A stretch of DNA of 19,496 nt, taken from positions 1 to 19,496 of the forward strand of contig JAPDIT010000049.1 in NCBI GenBank assembly GCA_029259455.1. Direction: 5' to 3'. Under the pieces are notes generated by a model. It was not told the DNA's origin. It was given only the letters and a program-made list of their open reading frames with translations, and ran no database searches. Shown here piece by piece: positions 7,155 to 14,228 of the stretch. The DNA comes from Archaeoglobi archaeon. GTDB taxonomy: Archaea > Halobacteriota > Archaeoglobi > Archaeoglobales > Archaeoglobaceae. How positions within the stretch are numbered: the stretch's first letter is position 1; each line of letters opens with the position of its first letter. The position numbers were made by a program, and so were the translations under genes.

Positions 7155-7544
7155 ATGGAGTTCAGGGTTGTTATTTCAGATCCAAAGACAGGGAGGGCTT
7201 ATCAGAAGGTCATCGAAGGGGCTAATGCAAACAGACTGATAGGAAAGCAGATAGGGGATGTTATCAGCGGCACGATCGTTGAGCTCCCCCCCGACTACGA
7301 GCTGAAGATTACAGGCGGGACTGACAGGGATGGATTCCCGATGAGACCAGATCTGCCAGGAACAGCGAGGAGGAGGCTGCTGCTCAGCGGAGGAGTGGGA
7401 TTCAAGCCAAAGGAAAAGGGGCTGAGAAAGAGAAAGAGCGTAAGAGGCAGAGTTATCTCAAAAGACATTATCCAGATAAACACAGTAGTCGTCAAACACG
7501 GAAAGGTTCCGCTTGAGGAGATATTCAAGCAGAAGGAAGAGTGA
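7155..7544 (+). CDS. rps6e: 30S ribosomal protein S6e
   Basis: This 129-aa protein is archaeal ribosomal protein S6e, a small-subunit protein shared with eukaryotes and absent from bacteria. Diagnostic stretches are ISDPKTGRAYQ near the N-terminus, ITGGTDRDGFPMRPDLPG at 52-69, and RRRLLLSGGVGFKPKEKG at 72-89, followed by a basic region (LRKRKSVRGRVIS). The length is normal for archaea, lacking the long phosphorylated C-terminal extension of the eukaryotic protein. It has its own strong TATA box, with the ATG at the predicted transcription start. The methyltransferase gene follows 11 nt after its stop and probably shares the transcript. Confidence 0.97.
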   Translation: MEFRVVISDPKTGRAYQKVIEGANANRLIGKQIGDVISGTIVELPPDYELKITGGTDRDGFPMRPDLPGTARRRLLLSGGVGFKPKEKGLRKRKSVRGRVISKDIIQINTVVVKHGKVPLEEIFKQKEE

Positions 7545-7555
7545 AATAGAGAGAA

Positions 7556-8173
7556 ATGGGAATTTTGGAGGATAAAAAGAGGGCACAGATTTTTTACAAA
7601 TACTTTTCCAAAATTTACGATTACATCAATCCGATCTTCTACTCTGATGAGATGCGCAAAACAGTAGTGGATATGGCCAATATTAACAGCGATTCTTTTG
7701 TCCTCGAAGTTGGATGCGGAACCGGTTTCACAACCGAGGAAATAGTCAGGAGAACTGGAGAAGAGAAAGTAGTGGCGGCCGATCTCACCCCTGAGCAGAT
7801 GATGAAGGCGAGAGCGAAACTCGGTAATGTGAACTACTTTCTGGGAGATGCTGAAAACCTACCTTTTAAGGACGATTCTTTCGATGCAGCCATATCAGCG
7901 GGGAGCATAGAGTACTGGCCAAATCCGCAGAAAGGTATAGAGGAGATGGCAAGAGTAACCAAAAGCGGGGGAAAGGTTGTAATCCTCGCCCCAAGAAAGC
8001 CGGACAACATCATCGTGAGAAAATTTGCTGAAAGCATAATGCTTTTCCCCTCAACCCAGCAGTGCGTTTATTGGTTCATGAAAGCCGGTTTAGAAGACAT
8101 AAGATTTGTCGAAACGGGTCCTTACCGGTTCTGGAGTAAGCTCGTGGTAATTGTAAGCGGTACCGTTCCCTGA
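7556..8173 (+). CDS. SAM-dependent methyltransferase, UbiE/quinone-methyltransferase-like
   Basis: This 205-aa class I methyltransferase has motif I VLEVGCGTG at 49-57, an acidic residue after beta-2 (VVAADLTPEQM, D76), the motif II-like region PFKDDSFDAAISAGSIEYWPN, and GGKVVILAP as motif III. The N-terminal FYKYFSKIYDYINPIFYSDEMR and the C-terminal QQCVYWFMKAGLEDIRFVETGPYRFW recall the 2-methyl-6-phytyl(solanyl)benzoquinol methyltransferases and UbiE/MenG-type enzymes. A role in methylating a menaquinone-like lipid quinone is therefore plausible but inferred. It begins 11 nt after rps6e and is probably co-transcribed. The fold is certain, the substrate uncertain. Confidence 0.8.
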   Translation: MGILEDKKRAQIFYKYFSKIYDYINPIFYSDEMRKTVVDMANINSDSFVLEVGCGTGFTTEEIVRRTGEEKVVAADLTPEQMMKARAKLGNVNYFLGDAENLPFKDDSFDAAISAGSIEYWPNPQKGIEEMARVTKSGGKVVILAPRKPDNIIVRKFAESIMLFPSTQQCVYWFMKAGLEDIRFVETGPYRFWSKLVVIVSGTVP

Positions 8174-8181
8174 CCAGAGAA

Positions 8182-8189
8182 ATTTTAAA
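8182..8189 (+). promoter_or_regulatory. TATA-like box of the 132-aa unknown gene
   Basis: AAATTTTAAAC is centred about 26 nt before ATG 8211, consistent with leaderless transcription of that gene. Confidence 0.5.
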
Positions 8190-8210
8190 CAGTAAAGGAC
8201 TTCACTTTTT

Positions 8211-8609
8211 ATGGACAAAGTGAGCTACATAGGTCCAGTAATTCTCGATGAGCCAGAAGAGTTCTCTCTCTCGGAGTTTGCAAGACAGGCTGTGGCGATG
8301 GAGGCTGAGAGGCTTTACTACTCCAACGGCAGAATCTTCTTTATCGAGTACGACACCATTCACGGCATTCTTGATGACAGACTGGTAATCGTTGAGCTCA
8401 TAACCTACACCTCCTTCACCACGGTCGGAGAGTACAGAAACTGGATCGTGTATTACGGAAACGATGATACTGCTGACTACGTGGAGAAAATAAAAGATAT
8501 TAGAGGGGACATGACGATCATTCCGGTTCTCAGAACTCACGACAGGTTTATTAGAAAGGTGGAAGAGCAAATCAACAAGGGGCTGTTTAGAAGCTTTGCT
8601 TCTCAATAA
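8211..8609 (+). CDS. Uncharacterised 132-aa soluble protein
   Basis: I do not recognise this protein. It has no signal peptide, membrane segment, cysteine or obvious catalytic motif. The first third contains an amphipathic stretch (SEFARQAVAMEAERL), followed by alternating hydrophobic segments suggestive of beta strands (IFFIEYDTI, LVIVELITYTS, MTIIPVLR), so a small alpha/beta fold is likely. Its start is supported by a TATA-like box 26 nt upstream, meaning it has its own promoter rather than depending on rps6e. The last 23 nt overlap the 3' end of the convergent hydrolase gene. Composition and codon use look like the neighbouring genes, so it is probably a real protein. Confidence 0.75.
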   Translation: MDKVSYIGPVILDEPEEFSLSEFARQAVAMEAERLYYSNGRIFFIEYDTIHGILDDRLVIVELITYTSFTTVGEYRNWIVYYGNDDTADYVEKIKDIRGDMTIIPVLRTHDRFIRKVEEQINKGLFRSFASQ

Positions 8610-9150
8610 AATCCGCCACTATTTTAGCCACATAGTCAAATTTTCCGAAGTAAAAGTGATCTGTTTCAACCTTCACAACCTCTTTAGGTTCTGAAGCCTG
8701 CTCAAAAAGTTTCAGCGATTCTTCGAAAGATACAAACTGATCCTGCGTTGCTATGATAAAGAGTTTCGGAATTGCAGCATCTTTGAAGCGGATGGAGTTA
8801 ATTTCGGGGATTGGAGAGAGATAAACTGCAGCATCGCAGTACTCAGCGACGTTTGATGCCACCACACTTCCGAATGAGTATCCCACAACCGCTATTTTGT
8901 CATGTCTGTCTTTAAGATAGGCTACACATTTCTTTGCATCCTCTATCTCCCCTATACCGCTTCTGAACGGCTGCTGGTAGTCGAACCTTAAGACGGAGAT
9001 GTCCCTTTTTGTCAGCTCCGAAGCTATCCTCTCAAGCCTCACATCAAACCTGTTCCCACCCATAAGCGGATGTGGTGGGCAAAGGAGTGCTGCATTCTCA
9101 CCCCTAATGCTGTAACTTGCCCTGACACCATCAACAACTACCTCAGCCAT
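8587..9150 (-). CDS. Alpha/beta hydrolase (COG2945-like)
   Basis: This 187-aa alpha/beta hydrolase has the nucleophile elbow GYSFGS with S92, a likely acid D137 in IIATQDQFV, and H165 in ETDHFYF, giving a complete Ser-Asp-His triad. The N-terminal CPPHPLMGG at 24-32 is the oxyanion-side motif of the small dienelactone-hydrolase-like COG2945 family, which often lacks a lid. It should be a cytoplasmic esterase or lactonase; the substrate is unknown. Its ATG (9150) lies 8 nt inside the end of the upstream thioredoxin-HEAT gene, so it is co-transcribed with it. Its own 3' end overlaps the convergent unknown gene by 23 nt. Confidence 0.85.
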   Translation of the reverse strand: MAEVVVDGVRASYSIRGENAALLCPPHPLMGGNRFDVRLERIASELTKRDISVLRFDYQQPFRSGIGEIEDAKKCVAYLKDRHDKIAVVGYSFGSVVASNVAEYCDAAVYLSPIPEINSIRFKDAAIPKLFIIATQDQFVSFEESLKLFEQASEPKEVVKVETDHFYFGKFDYVAKIVADFIEKQSF

Positions 9151-10027
9151 TATTCTTCCCCCTTATCTCTTCAACAGCCTCGCGAGCTGAATCGGCAACC
9201 CTACCCCCTTCAGAAATTAGGTTTTCGAGCACCTCCAAATCCTCCTCGCCACCAAGCATCCCGAGCATCATCGCTGCATCCTCTCTAATCCTCGCATCCT
9301 CGTGTTTGAGAAGTTTTCTTACAGCTTTCTTAACCCCCTCCACAACCCCCCTCTCACCTTTAAGAGCTTCTGCAGTCGCCATCGCTCCCAGCCTGACCAT
9401 GAACTCCTCGTGCCCCATCAGCTCTCCAAGAAGCTCTCCAAGTCCCTCCCCTACAACAAGTGTCTTTACATCTCCCATTTCACCACTCGCAAGCTTTTCA
9501 GCAAGGTAGTCTCTGTAATCACCATTTATAGCATCTCTTATGTACTTCTCAGCCTTGCTCAGGCTGATTGCTCCAACAACTTTCATCTTACCTATGAAAG
9601 TTGTTGGAGCGCTCATCACCCCGTATTTTTCAGCAAAATCCGGAAACATTGTGGCATCAACAGTATGATGCTCGATGGCAAATTTTTGGGCAAGGGTGTT
9701 GATAGAATCGACTGTTGCTCTGCAGTTGGGGCAGGTTGGAGTGACAAAGGTGATAATCCTGACTTCCGAACCCTCTTTCACACCCTCCGCAACGATTTTA
9801 ATTGCATGAATGAAGCTCTGAAGCTCATTCTGCTTTGGCACTGCGTGAAAGTAAATCTCCGAGTCATCTATTTTTACTCCCGGAAGAGAGAGACCGGGAT
9901 CAGGGCTGGAATCAAATTCGAGAATTATCCTGTCCTCATCGTTAAACAGGTTTTTGAGGTAATCGTAAATTTCTTCGCTGGCAAAAACTTTAAGTTTTAT
10001 ACTCCTCTTCAGTTCATCCAGTCGCAT
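9143..10027 (-). CDS. Thioredoxin/PDO-like protein fused to C-terminal HEAT repeats
   Basis: This 294-aa protein has three parts. Residues 1-90 resemble the N-terminal thioredoxin fold of archaeal protein disulfide oxidoreductase (PDO) but contain no CXXC. Residues 90-170 form an active thioredoxin/glutaredoxin fold with C99-P-N-C102 and a cis-proline loop SAPTTF (P141). Residues about 190-290 form helical HEAT-like repeats (VRLGAMATAEALKG; AVRKLLKHEDARIREDAAMMLGMLGG; REAVEEI). It likely performs thiol-disulfide exchange, with the HEAT part binding a partner. I chose ATG 10027 because a TATA box sits 26.5 nt upstream; a TTG at 10048 would lie next to that box and is unlikely. The coding region contains a perfect 17-bp inverted repeat at the cis-proline loop. 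It overlaps the hydrolase gene by 8 nt. Confidence 0.85.
   Translation of the reverse strand: MRLDELKRSIKLKVFASEEIYDYLKNLFNDEDRIILEFDSSPDPGLSLPGVKIDDSEIYFHAVPKQNELQSFIHAIKIVAEGVKEGSEVRIITFVTPTCPNCRATVDSINTLAQKFAIEHHTVDATMFPDFAEKYGVMSAPTTFIGKMKVVGAISLSKAEKYIRDAINGDYRDYLAEKLASGEMGDVKTLVVGEGLGELLGELMGHEEFMVRLGAMATAEALKGERGVVEGVKKAVRKLLKHEDARIREDAAMMLGMLGGEEDLEVLENLISEGGRVADSAREAVEEIRGKNNG
9570..9610. repeat. Perfect 17-bp inverted repeat with 7-nt loop inside a coding region
   Basis: GCTCCAACAACTTTCAT (9570-9586) and its exact reverse complement (9594-9610) flank the loop CTTACCT. The element lies in the thioredoxin-HEAT gene where it encodes the cis-proline loop and the following strand (APTTFIGKMKVVGA). 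The mRNA could form a long, perfectly paired hairpin. Confidence 0.9.
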
Positions 10028-10049
10028 CAACTGAACTTCTAGCAACAAG

Positions 10050-10057
10050 TTTTAAAG
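10050..10057. promoter_or_regulatory. Shared bidirectional TATA box of mcm and the thioredoxin-HEAT gene
   Basis: TTTTAAAG reads CTTTAAAA on the other strand around a symmetric TTTAAA core. The core is centred 27.5 nt before ATG 10081 (+) and 26.5 nt before ATG 10027 (-). No better box is visible in the 53-bp spacer for either gene. Confidence 0.6.
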
Positions 10058-10080
10058 CATTTTTTGATTATTTCTTTACA

Positions 10081-12177
10081 ATGGGTATAAGCAGTCCGGC
10101 ACTTTGGACGGAGTTCTTTGAGAGGTACTATAGGGAAGAAATTAACAAGCTTGCCTACAAGATAAAGTCAGGCGGAGATGGTAGATCCCTTTACGTTAAT
10201 TTTGTTAAAGACTTATCCATATTTCAGGAGGGCAAGTTGGGAGAGGAGCTGATTGAAAAGCCCGATGAGGTGCTAATTCACGCTGAAAGAGGGCTAGCGA
10301 ACGCCACCAACATTTACGGAGTTTCGCTTGAGGGTTGCAAGCCCAGATTCTACTCTTTACCCACAACAAGAAAAGTTCTGATAAGGGATCTCAGATCCGA
10401 ACATATAGGAAAGTTCTTGGCTATTGAAGGGATCGTCAGAAAGGTCACCGAGGTGAGGCCGAGGATAGTGGAGGCTGCATTCGCCTGCCTCAACTGCGGT
10501 AGCATAACAATGGTTCCTCAGGAAAACAGCCAGCTCAGACAGCCGTTTGAGTGCAGCAAGTGCAGTACGAAGAAGCTGATCTTCCTGCCTGACAGGAGCA
10601 TCTCAGTTGACAGTCAGAGGGTGAAAATTCAGGAGTATCCAGAGAATCTCAGAGGAGGGGAGCAGCCGCAGACGATAGACGTGATTCTGGAAGGTGATCT
10701 CGCTGGCTCAGTGAATCCCGGAGACAGAGTCATAATAAATGGAATTGTTAGGGCTAAGCCCAGAGGTCTTGGGCAGAGGAAGATGACACACATGGACCTC
10801 TACATTGAAGGAAATTCCGTTGAGGTTCTCCAGCAGGAGTACGAGGAGTTCGAGATAACGGAAAAAGACAGAGAGCTGATAATGCAGCTTGCTGCATGCG
10901 ACGACATATACGAAAAAATAGTCAAGTCCATAGCCCCGTCAATTTACGGTCACGAGGACGTTAAGCTTGCCATAGCCTTGCAGCTCTTTGGAGGAGTGCC
11001 CAAGAAGCTTCCGGACGGAACTGAAATCAGAGGTGATATCCACATCCTCCTCGTCGGTGATCCGGGTGTTGCCAAGTCACAGCTTCTGAGATACGTCCAC
11101 AGAATAGCCCCGAGAAGCGTTTACACCACAGGAAAAGGAACTACGACTGCTGGTCTCACTGCCACAGCGGTCAGAGATGAGGTTGATGGGAGGTGGACTC
11201 TCGAAGCTGGAGCGCTTGTTCTCGCAGACAAGGGTATAGCTCTGGTTGATGAAATCGATAAGATGAGAAGGGAAGACACTTCCGCACTTCATGAAGCTCT
11301 GGAGCAGCAGACTATCAGTGTTGCCAAGGCAGGAATTAATGCTATTTTGAGAGCGAGATGCGCCTTACTTGGGGCGGCAAACCCCAAATACGGAAGGTTC
11401 GAGAAGTTCACACCAGTTCCGGAGCAAATCGAGATGTCCCCAACACTACTCTCTAGGTTTGACCTTATCTTCGTCATGAAAGATGAGCCGGATGAAGAGA
11501 AGGACAAAAAGCTTGTTGAGCACATTCTCCACACCCACCAGCTTGGTGAGATCACAGAGAAGATCAAAAACGTTGCGGCAGAATATGATGAAGATTACGT
11601 AAAGCAGAGAGCGGAGAGAATAGTTCCCGAAATTGATCCTGACCTCCTCAGAAAGTACATAGCCTACGCCAGAAAGACTGTCTATCCTGTTTTAACAGAT
11701 GAGGCGAAGGAGAAAATTAAGGAGTTCTACCTCTCTCTCAGGGCGAGGGTGAAAGAGAACTCACCTGTTCCTATAACAGCAAGACAGCTTGAAAGCATTG
11801 TCAGACTTGCTGAAGCTTCTGCGAGAGTTAGGCTGAGTGACAGAGTCGAACCTGAAGACGTAGAAAGAGTGATTGATATTATGATGAGAAGTCTCAGAGA
11901 GATTGCAGTTGACCCCGAAACGGGTGAGATGGACATCGATCTGGCTTATTCCGGCACTTCGAAAACTCAGAGAGACAGAATTATGATTATGAAGAAAATA
12001 ATCGACAACCTTGAGAAAGACTATGAAAAAGGAGTGCCTGAGGAAGTAATACTTGAGGAGGCTGAAAAAGAAGGGATTGACAGGATGAAAGCAAAGGAGA
12101 TTCTCTCCAAGCTGAAACTCCACGGAGAAGTTTACACACCAAAACACGGACATTACAAGTTGGTGAGCAAACTTTAG
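10081..12177 (+). CDS. mcm: Replicative DNA helicase MCM
   Basis: This 698-aa protein is the archaeal MCM, the ring helicase that unwinds DNA at replication forks. The N-terminal domain holds a zinc site C136-x2-C139...C158-x2-C161. The AAA+ core has Walker A GDPGVAKS at 326-333, Walker B LVDEID at 388-393, and the arginine finger SRF at 458-460. A C-terminal winged-helix region (EEAEKEGIDRMKAKEILSKLKLHGEVY) ends the protein. Length is normal for euryarchaeal MCM and I see no intein. The ATG is at the predicted leaderless start from the TATA box shared with the divergent thioredoxin-HEAT gene, so the two may be controlled together. A KaiC-like gene follows after 41 nt but has its own TATA box. 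Confidence 0.98.
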   Translation: MGISSPALWTEFFERYYREEINKLAYKIKSGGDGRSLYVNFVKDLSIFQEGKLGEELIEKPDEVLIHAERGLANATNIYGVSLEGCKPRFYSLPTTRKVLIRDLRSEHIGKFLAIEGIVRKVTEVRPRIVEAAFACLNCGSITMVPQENSQLRQPFECSKCSTKKLIFLPDRSISVDSQRVKIQEYPENLRGGEQPQTIDVILEGDLAGSVNPGDRVIINGIVRAKPRGLGQRKMTHMDLYIEGNSVEVLQQEYEEFEITEKDRELIMQLAACDDIYEKIVKSIAPSIYGHEDVKLAIALQLFGGVPKKLPDGTEIRGDIHILLVGDPGVAKSQLLRYVHRIAPRSVYTTGKGTTTAGLTATAVRDEVDGRWTLEAGALVLADKGIALVDEIDKMRREDTSALHEALEQQTISVAKAGINAILRARCALLGAANPKYGRFEKFTPVPEQIEMSPTLLSRFDLIFVMKDEPDEEKDKKLVEHILHTHQLGEITEKIKNVAAEYDEDYVKQRAERIVPEIDPDLLRKYIAYARKTVYPVLTDEAKEKIKEFYLSLRARVKENSPVPITARQLESIVRLAEASARVRLSDRVEPEDVERVIDIMMRSLREIAVDPETGEMDIDLAYSGTSKTQRDRIMIMKKIIDNLEKDYEKGVPEEVILEEAEKEGIDRMKAKEILSKLKLHGEVYTPKHGHYKLVSKL

Positions 12178-12190
12178 TGAGAACAAAGGT

Positions 12191-12199
12191 TAAATATTA
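12191..12199 (+). promoter_or_regulatory. TATA-like box of the KaiC-like/cgi121/aroK operon
   Basis: AAAGGTTAAATATTAAG in the mcm downstream spacer has a TAAATATTA core centred about 24-25 nt before ATG 12219, predicting a leaderless start for the three-gene operon. Confidence 0.5.
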
Positions 12200-12218
12200 A
12201 GCAGTTAAATGCCTTACG

Positions 12219-12929
12219 ATGAAACATGTAAGCACAGGAATACTGCCCCTTGACACACAACTCGGTGGAGGGTTTCCAGTAGGCAGCGTAGTTTCAGTCT
12301 TTGAGGAGCCGGGAGCCGGTGCAGATGTGCTGTCGTACCACTTCGTCGTTGAGGGGGCGAGGCGGGGAGAGAATGTACTTTATCTAGCCACGGATGACAG
12401 CACTGAAGAGATTAAAGAATACATTAACCTCTACTTTGACCTCGATGAGGCGGTTTGGGAGAACGTAACGCTTCTGAGCCTGAATGTTTCAGCGTTAAGC
12501 GAAGAAAAAGAGAGTGATGCAAAGGGCTTCCTTAAAAAAACCATTTACGACCCCATCGGAGGAATAAAAACAGTATTAAGCAACGAGGAATTTGAAAGAG
12601 TTGTAATTAACAATTTCACATACTTCCTCGCTAACTATCCGATAGAAGACATTATATCGCTGATTAACGTTTTCTCCAAGTACGCAAAGAAGAGACAGTC
12701 GGTTGTAATGATTCTGATTACCAAGGGCATGTTCGATCCAAGAACTGAGACGACCGTCAAGCACTACTCTGACGGGGTCATTGAGCTCACCTTGAAAGAA
12801 TTGGAGAACGAAGTCCAGAGAAGGCTGAAAGTTATAAAATTCAAGGGAATCCTCGTTCCGAAAGCAATTTTAAGGTACGAGTTGACAGACAAAGGCATAA
12901 AAATGGAGTCCCTGATGAGAGTTTTATAG
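12219..12929 (+). CDS. KaiC/RecA-like protein with degenerate Walker A, probably non-hydrolysing
   Basis: The 236-aa sequence follows a KaiC-like RecA-fold domain: STGILPLDTQLGGGFPVGSVVSVFEEPGAG, then GARRGENVLYLATDDSTEEI and later a GVIELTL strand. The P-loop position reads EEPGAGADV at residues 29-37, so the invariant lysine is Ala35 and the Ser/Thr is Asp36. The Walker B position reads RVVINNF, with Asn where the acidic residue should be. The protein is thus expected to keep the fold but not bind or split ATP normally. The gene is not truncated and has a regular reading frame, suggesting a selected non-enzymatic or regulatory role. It lies 6 nt before cgi121 and has its own TATA-like box. 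Its function is unknown. Confidence 0.75.
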   Translation: MKHVSTGILPLDTQLGGGFPVGSVVSVFEEPGAGADVLSYHFVVEGARRGENVLYLATDDSTEEIKEYINLYFDLDEAVWENVTLLSLNVSALSEEKESDAKGFLKKTIYDPIGGIKTVLSNEEFERVVINNFTYFLANYPIEDIISLINVFSKYAKKRQSVVMILITKGMFDPRTETTVKHYSDGVIELTLKELENEVQRRLKVIKFKGILVPKAILRYELTDKGIKMESLMRVL

Positions 12930-12935
12930 AGTTTT

Positions 12936-13385
12936 ATGAGGGTTACCTTCGGGGAAATCTACGTTGAAGATCCCTCGAATTTCAGAGCTGAACATGCCGC
13001 ATTCATCAACTCTAAATATGTAGTTTCCCTTGAGGTCGTGGAATTTGCGGCAAAAAAGGCAATAAAGAACTGGTATGCTGGAAAGAGAATTTCACGTTCA
13101 CTTCCAATAGAAATTCTTCTCCACTATGCTGCAACAAGGCAGATAAGGGATGCCTTAAAGCTGGGTGTTAGGAGAGGTGTCAACAGGGTGGCTGCTGTAA
13201 TACTCGACGAGAGCAAAGTTGAGGGGTTTAAGGAGAGAGAGTTCAGGCCAGAGTACGATGTGGACGCGATTGTTAAACACTACGGAATAACAAAGGAAGA
13301 GCTGGAAATTGCAGGGCTGGAGAAGCTGCCTTTGCTGGTCAGAGAGAGAATTACCCTCTTTTCCGCTTTTGAAGAAGTGGTCTGA
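12936..13385 (+). CDS. cgi121: KEOPS complex subunit Cgi121
   Basis: This 149-aa protein matches the archaeal Cgi121 family, the KEOPS subunit that binds the tRNA 3' CCA end and stimulates Bud32/Kae1 in forming the t6A37 tRNA modification. Visible hallmarks are an internal FINSKYVVSLEVVEFAAKKAI helix region, the conserved EILLHYAATRQI at about 59-70 (family form is EILLY-SGTRQI), and RRGVNRVAAVILDE. The C-terminal part (ITKEELEIAGLEKLPLLVRERITLFSAFEEV) is also typical. No other KEOPS gene is present in this window. The stop overlaps the shikimate kinase start by one base (TGATG at 13383-13387), so the two are translationally coupled. Confidence 0.8.
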   Translation: MRVTFGEIYVEDPSNFRAEHAAFINSKYVVSLEVVEFAAKKAIKNWYAGKRISRSLPIEILLHYAATRQIRDALKLGVRRGVNRVAAVILDESKVEGFKEREFRPEYDVDAIVKHYGITKEELEIAGLEKLPLLVRERITLFSAFEEVV

Positions 13386-14224
13386 TGAGAGCGAAAGCGT
13401 ACGCTGCCGGAACGGTTTTAAACGCTCTGCCAACGGGAATAGGTTCCGCGCTCGGAATAGAGATGCACACTGTGGTAAAGCTGAAACCGTCCGAAGAGAT
13501 AAGAGTGGTTGTAAACGGAGTTGAGAGAAAAAGCATCGTTGCCCAGAGAATTCTTCAATCCATGAATGTGAGAGCCGAGGTTTTCGTAGAATCGGAGATT
13601 CCGGGCGGTAGCGGACTGGGAAGTAGCAGTGCCTTCGTGAACGCCCTTATCTGTGCCGTCAAAAAGATGAAGGGTGAGGAACTTGATGCATTCGAGATTC
13701 TCAGGGCAAACGCAAGATTCTCCCTTGAGGCGGGTATAAGCTTTACAGGAGCATTCGATGATGCATCTGCCTCTCTCCTTGGCAAATTTGTTGTTTCAAA
13801 TAACAGAAAAATGAGACTTATAAGAATGGACGACTTTGAGGGCTACTCTGCAGTGCTCATTCCCAACTTTGGGAGAAGCAGAGTAGACTGGAAAAGGCTC
13901 AGGGAGAATGCAGGCGAGATTAAGGAAGGTGTTGATGCGGCTATTAAAGGGAATTACTGCGAAGCTATGAGACTGAATACACAGTACATCTGCAAAGTTC
14001 TTGGCTATCCACTGGAGATTGCCGAAAAGGGGTGGAAAAAAGGCTTTTGCTGTGGTTTATCAGGAAACGGCCCAAGTTACGTGGCTTTTGGAAGCAGAAA
14101 CGAGATGGAAGAACTCGAAGAAGTCTGGAGGGATTACGGAAAGGTATACATCAGAAAGATAGCAGACAGGCCAGCTGAAGATGTTGTAATTCCCGAAGCC
14201 ATTTTTGAGAGGTTTGAGGGTTAA
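13385..14224 (+). CDS. aroK: Shikimate kinase, archaeal GHMP type
   Basis: This 279-aa kinase of the GHMP superfamily phosphorylates shikimate on the way to aromatic amino acids. The N-terminus AKAYAAGTVLNALPTGIGSALGI is characteristic of archaeal AroK, unrelated to the bacterial P-loop enzyme. The ATP loop is GGSGLGSSSA at 74-83, and the GHMP third motif is CCGLSGNGPSYVAFG in the last quarter. The FDDASASLLG stretch is the usual active-site aspartate region. It is the last gene of the KaiC-like/cgi121/aroK run and starts within the cgi121 stop. It ends 4 nt from the convergent GNAT gene. Homoserine kinase and mevalonate kinase share the fold, but the N-terminal pattern favours shikimate kinase. 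Confidence 0.9.
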   Translation: MRAKAYAAGTVLNALPTGIGSALGIEMHTVVKLKPSEEIRVVVNGVERKSIVAQRILQSMNVRAEVFVESEIPGGSGLGSSSAFVNALICAVKKMKGEELDAFEILRANARFSLEAGISFTGAFDDASASLLGKFVVSNNRKMRLIRMDDFEGYSAVLIPNFGRSRVDWKRLRENAGEIKEGVDAAIKGNYCEAMRLNTQYICKVLGYPLEIAEKGWKKGFCCGLSGNGPSYVAFGSRNEMEELEEVWRDYGKVYIRKIADRPAEDVVIPEAIFERFEG

Positions 14225-14228
14225 CTTA

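Noticed and set aside
9302..10042. A 246-codon open frame on + covering most of the thioredoxin-HEAT gene.
   Set aside because: It is antisense to a gene with clear CPNC and HEAT features, its product is low-quality (rich in Ser, Phe, Cys, His, Asn) and it has no promoter or family resemblance.
10046..10048. TTG at 10048 as the start of the thioredoxin-HEAT gene.
   Set aside because: It would lie immediately next to the only TATA-like box, upstream of the predicted transcription start; ATG 10027 fits the box spacing.
11761..12186. A 141-codon open frame on - across the end of mcm.
   Set aside because: It lies opposite the conserved MCM C-terminal domain and reads as an antisense shadow with no recognisable motif.
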